A DNA stretch of 64,000 bases from Cognataquiflexum gelatinilyticum (GTDB taxonomy: Bacteria > Bacteroidota > Bacteroidia > Cytophagales > Cyclobacteriaceae), in the NCBI RefSeq assembly GCF_024813435.1, contig NZ_JANAEZ010000001.1, positions 1,031,472-1,095,471 of the forward strand, in the 5' to 3' direction. A program made the position numbers and the translations under genes. Shown here one piece after another: positions 61,169-64,000 of the stretch; position 1 is the stretch's first letter; each line of letters starts with the position of its first letter. Under the pieces are notes generated by a model. That model saw only the letters and a list, made by a program, of their open reading frames with translations, ran no database searches and was not told where the DNA came from.

Positions 61169-63400
61169 TTATTTGTTGATCGTCACGGTAACGATTTTTT
61201 CAATTTCCTTGCCGTCTTCATGCGTAATTTCTTGGGTTACTTTGATATCCTCAGCCTTGATCTGAACATGACCATGACCATCTCCTTCAGAAATATGTGG
61301 CGCGATGATCAAAGCGACGATCGAAGTCAATTTGATCAGGATGTTCATCGAAGGGCCTGAAGTATCTTTGAAAGGATCGCCCACAGTGTCGCCCGTAACT
61401 GAAGCTTTGTGGGCGTCAGAACCTTTGTACTCCATTTTTCCATTGATCATGACTCCTTTTTCGAAGGACTTCTTGGCATTGTCCCATGCACCACCGGCAT
61501 TGTTTTGGAAGATACCCATTAACACGCCTGAAACAGTGATACCTGCCAACATCCCGCCCAATACTTCGGGGCCAAAGGCAAAACCAACAATGATCGGAGA
61601 TAGCAAGGCAATTGCTCCCGGAGCAACCATTTCCCTCAAAGAAGCTTTGGTAGAAATCTCCACACACTTCTCATATTCCGGCTTGGCTTTGTACTCCATA
61701 ATACCGGGAATTTCCCTGAACTGTCTTCTCACTTCGTTGACCATGTCCATCGCTGCCCTTCCCACTGCCGCTATGGCCAAGGAAGAAAAGATAAACGGAA
61801 TCATCGCCCCGACAAACAATCCTGACAATACATCTGCCTTGTAAATATCGATAGAATCAATTCCTGCCATACCCACGTAAGCTGCAAACAAGGCCAAAGC
61901 AGTCAATGCCGCTGAGGCAATGGCAAAACCTTTTCCTGTTGCTGCAGTGGTGTTACCTACAGCATCAAGAATGTCTGTTCTTTCTCTTACTTCTTTTGGC
62001 AAGCCTGACATCTCAGCGATACCACCTGCGTTATCGGCAATTGGTCCAAATGCATCGATAGCCAATTGCATCGCGGTAGTAGCCATCATGCCGGCAGCAG
62101 CTATAGCCACACCATAAAGACCGGCACTCAAGAAAGAACCATAAATACCTGCTGCCAATACCAAAATCGGAGCAACAGTGGATTCCATACCCAAGGAAAG
62201 ACCCCCAATAATATTGGTTGCATGACCTGTGGAAGACTGCTTGATAATTGAATTCACAGGACGCTTGCCCATAGATGTGTAATATTCAGTAATCGCACTC
62301 ATCAGTGCACCTACGATCAAACCGATCACCACTGCTCCGAAAACACCCATTTTGGTAAATGCTATGGATCCACCTCTGGATAGTACCAATTCACCTGCAG
62401 GCAACATATAGTCAATCAAGAAATAAGATGCTGATACAGTCAATAATATAGAAATCCAATTTCCTTTGTTCAAAGCACCCTGTACACTGTCAGTGTCTTT
62501 GCTGATTTTGACAAAGAAGGTAGAAATGATGGAAAACAACAATCCCATACCGGCGATTACCAATGGTAACAATACCGGAGCGATTCCTCCAAAATTATCA
62601 TTGGAAACAATTTCTCTTCCCAAAACCATGGAGGCCAAAATTGTAGCTACATAAGAACCGAAAAGGTCAGCACCCATACCTGCCACGTCACCGACGTTGT
62701 CACCAACGTTATCCGCAATGGTTGCCGGGTTTCTTACATCATCTTCAGGAATACCTGCTTCTACTTTTCCTACGAGGTCAGCGCCAACGTCAGCTGCTTT
62801 GGTATAGATACCTCCACCGACTCTTGCAAAAAGGGCAATGGATTCAGCACCCAGGGAAAATCCTGCCAATACTTCCAAGGCTGTTGCCATGGCAGCACCG
62901 TTGACATCTCCTCCGGTAGAGACTACAAACATGTTGTAGAACACGATAAAGAGCGAGCCCATACCTAAAACGGCTAGACCGGCAACACCGATACCCATCA
63001 CAGAACCTCCTGTAAATGAGACATCAAGTGCTTTTTTCAAACTTGTTTTGGCAGCTTGGGTAGTCCTGACATTGGCCTTGGTGGCAATGTTCATTCCAAG
63101 GTATCCGGCAAAAGCGGAAAGCACCGCTCCGATCACAAAGGATACGGCAATGATCCAGCTGGAATTTGGAACCAATGTTCCTGACCATGCCAAAATAATA
63201 CCGGCAATGACTACGAAATAGAAGAGAATTTTCCATTCTGCCTTTAAAAATGCCATGGCACCTTTGGCGATGTGACCCGCCAACTCAACCATGTTTGCAT
63301 CTCCCGGGTCTTGTTTGACCACCCAGGCCGATTTGATGGCCATCACGATGAGGCCGATAATCCCCATAGCGGGGACGAGATATACAATTGCTTGTTCCAT
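61169..63400 (-). CDS. hppA: K+-dependent, probably Na+-translocating membrane pyrophosphatase
   Basis: A 743-residue membrane-integral pyrophosphatase, about 16 membrane helices, which couples PPi hydrolysis to export of Na+ or H+. The PPi site is DVGADLVGKVEAGIPEDDVR and ADNVGDNVGDVAGMGADLFG. The segment GNTTAATGKGFAIASAAL has A and G where K+-independent enzymes have K and T, so it belongs to the K+-dependent subfamily, most of which pump Na+ (subfamily knowledge; ion not proven here). The C-terminal NAGGAWDNAKK and GDTVGDPFKDTSGPSMNIL are canonical. A consensus promoter precedes it. Confidence 0.96.
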   Translation of the reverse strand: MEQAIVYLVPAMGIIGLIVMAIKSAWVVKQDPGDANMVELAGHIAKGAMAFLKAEWKILFYFVVIAGIILAWSGTLVPNSSWIIAVSFVIGAVLSAFAGYLGMNIATKANVRTTQAAKTSLKKALDVSFTGGSVMGIGVAGLAVLGMGSLFIVFYNMFVVSTGGDVNGAAMATALEVLAGFSLGAESIALFARVGGGIYTKAADVGADLVGKVEAGIPEDDVRNPATIADNVGDNVGDVAGMGADLFGSYVATILASMVLGREIVSNDNFGGIAPVLLPLVIAGMGLLFSIISTFFVKISKDTDSVQGALNKGNWISILLTVSASYFLIDYMLPAGELVLSRGGSIAFTKMGVFGAVVIGLIVGALMSAITEYYTSMGKRPVNSIIKQSSTGHATNIIGGLSLGMESTVAPILVLAAGIYGSFLSAGLYGVAIAAAGMMATTAMQLAIDAFGPIADNAGGIAEMSGLPKEVRERTDILDAVGNTTAATGKGFAIASAALTALALFAAYVGMAGIDSIDIYKADVLSGLFVGAMIPFIFSSLAIAAVGRAAMDMVNEVRRQFREIPGIMEYKAKPEYEKCVEISTKASLREMVAPGAIALLSPIIVGFAFGPEVLGGMLAGITVSGVLMGIFQNNAGGAWDNAKKSFEKGVMINGKMEYKGSDAHKASVTGDTVGDPFKDTSGPSMNILIKLTSIVALIIAPHISEGDGHGHVQIKAEDIKVTQEITHEDGKEIEKIVTVTINK

Positions 63401-63437
63401 AAATTATCTTGGGTTAACCCTAAAATTTTTGATGCGA

Positions 63438-63467
63438 CAAAGATATTATTATTCACTTATCTAGCAA
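63438..63467 (-). promoter_or_regulatory. hppA promoter, Bacteroidota housekeeping consensus
   Basis: On the minus strand TTG (63465-63467) is followed after exactly 19 bp by TATCTTTG (63438-63445), matching the Bacteroidota -33/-7 consensus (TTTG, 19 bp, TAnnTTTG). The predicted leader to the start codon at 63400 is about 30 bases. Confidence 0.8.
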
Positions 63468-63584
63468 CCAATTGAAAAAAAATGGTGGAAGAGGTTGTGA
63501 TGGTTGTAGTGGTTCTAATGGTTGTAATTGTTGTCTGCTTTGCGTTGTCGGGTTGTCGGTTGTCAAGTTGTCGGGTTGGGATGC

Positions 63585-63610
63585 GTCATTCTGAGTGTAG
63601 CGAAGAATCT
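63585..63610 (+). repeat. Hairpin repeat element, copy 4
   Basis: GTCATTCTGAGTGTAGCGAA followed by GAATCT. Stem ATTCT (63588-63592) with AGAAT (63604-63608). Confidence 0.75.
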
Positions 63611-63681
63611 CTAGGTTCTAATAGTTGTAATTGTTGTAGTGGTTGTCTGCTGCGCGTTGTCAGGTTGTCGGGTTGGGAACC

Positions 63682-63705
63682 GTCACCCTGAGGTACGAAG
63701 GGTCT
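63682..63705 (+). repeat. Hairpin repeat element, copy 5 (alternative stem)
   Basis: GTCACCCTGAGGTACGAAGG followed by GTCT. Stem ACCCT (63685-63689) with AGGGT (63699-63703). Both arms differ from copies 4 and 6 while the pairing is kept. Confidence 0.75.
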
Positions 63706-63794
63706 CTTGGTTTTAATTGTTGTAGTTGTTTTAATTGTTGTAATTGTGGACTGCTGCGCGTTGTCGGGTTGTCGGGTTATCGGGTTGGGATGCG

Positions 63795-63819
63795 TCATTC
63801 TGAGTGTAGCGAAGAATCT
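63795..63819 (+). repeat. Hairpin repeat element, copy 6
   Basis: Core nearly identical to copy 4, with stem ATTCT (63797-63801) and AGAAT (63813-63817). Confidence 0.75.
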
Positions 63820-63953
63820 CTAGGTTCTAATGGTTGTAATTGTTTTAGTGGTTGTAATTGTTGTCAGCTGCGCGTTATCAAGTTGTCGGGTTGTCGGGAC
63901 TGATGAGACTGTTCAATTAACTGTGTCAATGTTTAATTTATTAAATTTTGACT

Positions 63954-64000
63954 ATGAAAGAAAACGGAGATGAATTTGATTTCAAGGCATTTGCCAGACA
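63954..64000 (+). CDS. Start of an unidentified gene (partial)
   Basis: An ATG at 63954 opens a frame that is still open at the window edge (about 15 codons, beginning MKENGDEFDFKAFAR). The acidic, soluble start gives no family clue. It lies 53 bp after the repeat array. Probable but unproven gene. Confidence 0.4.
   Translation, partial: MKENGDEFDFKAFAR

Larger units (their letters stand above)
63481..63900. repeat. Tandem array of composite intergenic repeats
   Basis: After a CA-rich leader (63481-63540) the array contains three consecutive units, 63541-63650 (110 bp), 63651-63754 (104 bp), 63755-63868 (114 bp) and a truncated fourth, 63869-63900. Each unit has TGCGCGTTGTCGGGTTGTCG words, a hairpin element (copies 4-6) and GTTGTAATTGTTGTAGTGG words. 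The three hairpins start at 63585, 63682 and 63795. The region from 63401 to 63953 holds no gene. Confidence 0.85.

Noticed and set aside
63482..63691. Reading frames within the repeat array at the right edge
   Set aside because: Cysteine/valine-rich peptides produced by tandem repeats; frame shifts between units and no start context or domain.
63541..63900. CRISPR array
   Set aside because: Units of 104-114 bp follow each other without unique spacers, and no cas gene is present.

Overview
The window comes from a Bacteroidota chromosome, most likely the Cytophagales (Cyclobacteriaceae-like; family level is inference). The evidence is a SusC/SusD outer-membrane pair, an IPExxxVDY-family protein beside pyruvate kinase, many lipoproteins and outer-membrane barrels, a near absence of Shine-Dalgarno sequences, and at least one promoter with the Bacteroidota architecture (TTG, 19 bp, TATCTTTG) ahead of the pyrophosphatase gene. 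It is mostly housekeeping sequence. I see no rRNA, tRNA, CRISPR array, insertion sequence, prophage or riboswitch.

Layout. 1-2.5 kb (minus): the start of a membrane-anchored protein at the edge, an HNH endonuclease, smpB and tsaD. 2.5-12.3 kb (plus): a 1539-residue TamB, a photolyase, a DUF2027-Smr protein, an unrecognised helical protein, a bestrophin, an acetyltransferase and a small membrane protein. 12.3-26.3 kb (minus): hisIE and hisF, glutamate dehydrogenase, a serine hydrolase, an ABC exporter (ATPase, permease, adaptor), a short-chain dehydrogenase, an oligopeptidase B-like enzyme, a DUF418 protein and an S10 carboxypeptidase. 26.5-33.2 kb: ssb, pfkA, a two-gene REC-HPt/REC phosphorelay module, an MBL-fold enzyme and an NFACT (RqcH-like) protein, with miaA on the other strand. 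33.3-39.5 kb: pyk and the IPExxxVDY gene diverge from acpP-fabF-rnc, followed by nadE. 39.5-48 kb is an envelope block: lgt, yidD, a BamA/TamA-like barrel, a PorV-like protein overlapping a ComEA-like HhH/barrel protein, and a zinc protease. 48-52.5 kb holds small accessory genes. 52.7-60.7 kb (minus) holds SusC, SusD, an S9 peptidase and a PBP4-type carboxypeptidase, which suggests peptide uptake and processing. 61.2-63.4 kb holds the membrane pyrophosphatase. The right edge has a tandem repeat array and the first codons of another gene.

The least explained structure lies between genes. A short hairpin element occurs at least six times (1.3 kb, two inverted copies at 17.5 kb, three at 63.6-63.8 kb). 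Its flanks are fixed (GTCA ... CGAAG ... TCT), but its stem differs between copies with both arms changing together, which is compensatory covariation. A CA-rich leader element, which on the sense strand of the downstream gene reads as repeats of ACAATTAC and ACAAC, travels with it and lies just upstream of smpB and the ABC ATPase gene and about 80 bp from hppA. Two other intergenic repeat families, one of GAGAC/GAGAAGC words and one of GAAATAAG inverted repeats, occupy other gaps. Among the genes, the most interesting for follow-up are the overlapping PorV-like/ComEA-like outer-membrane pair at 42.5-45.4 kb and the orphan REC-HPt/REC relay at 29.5-30.6 kb.
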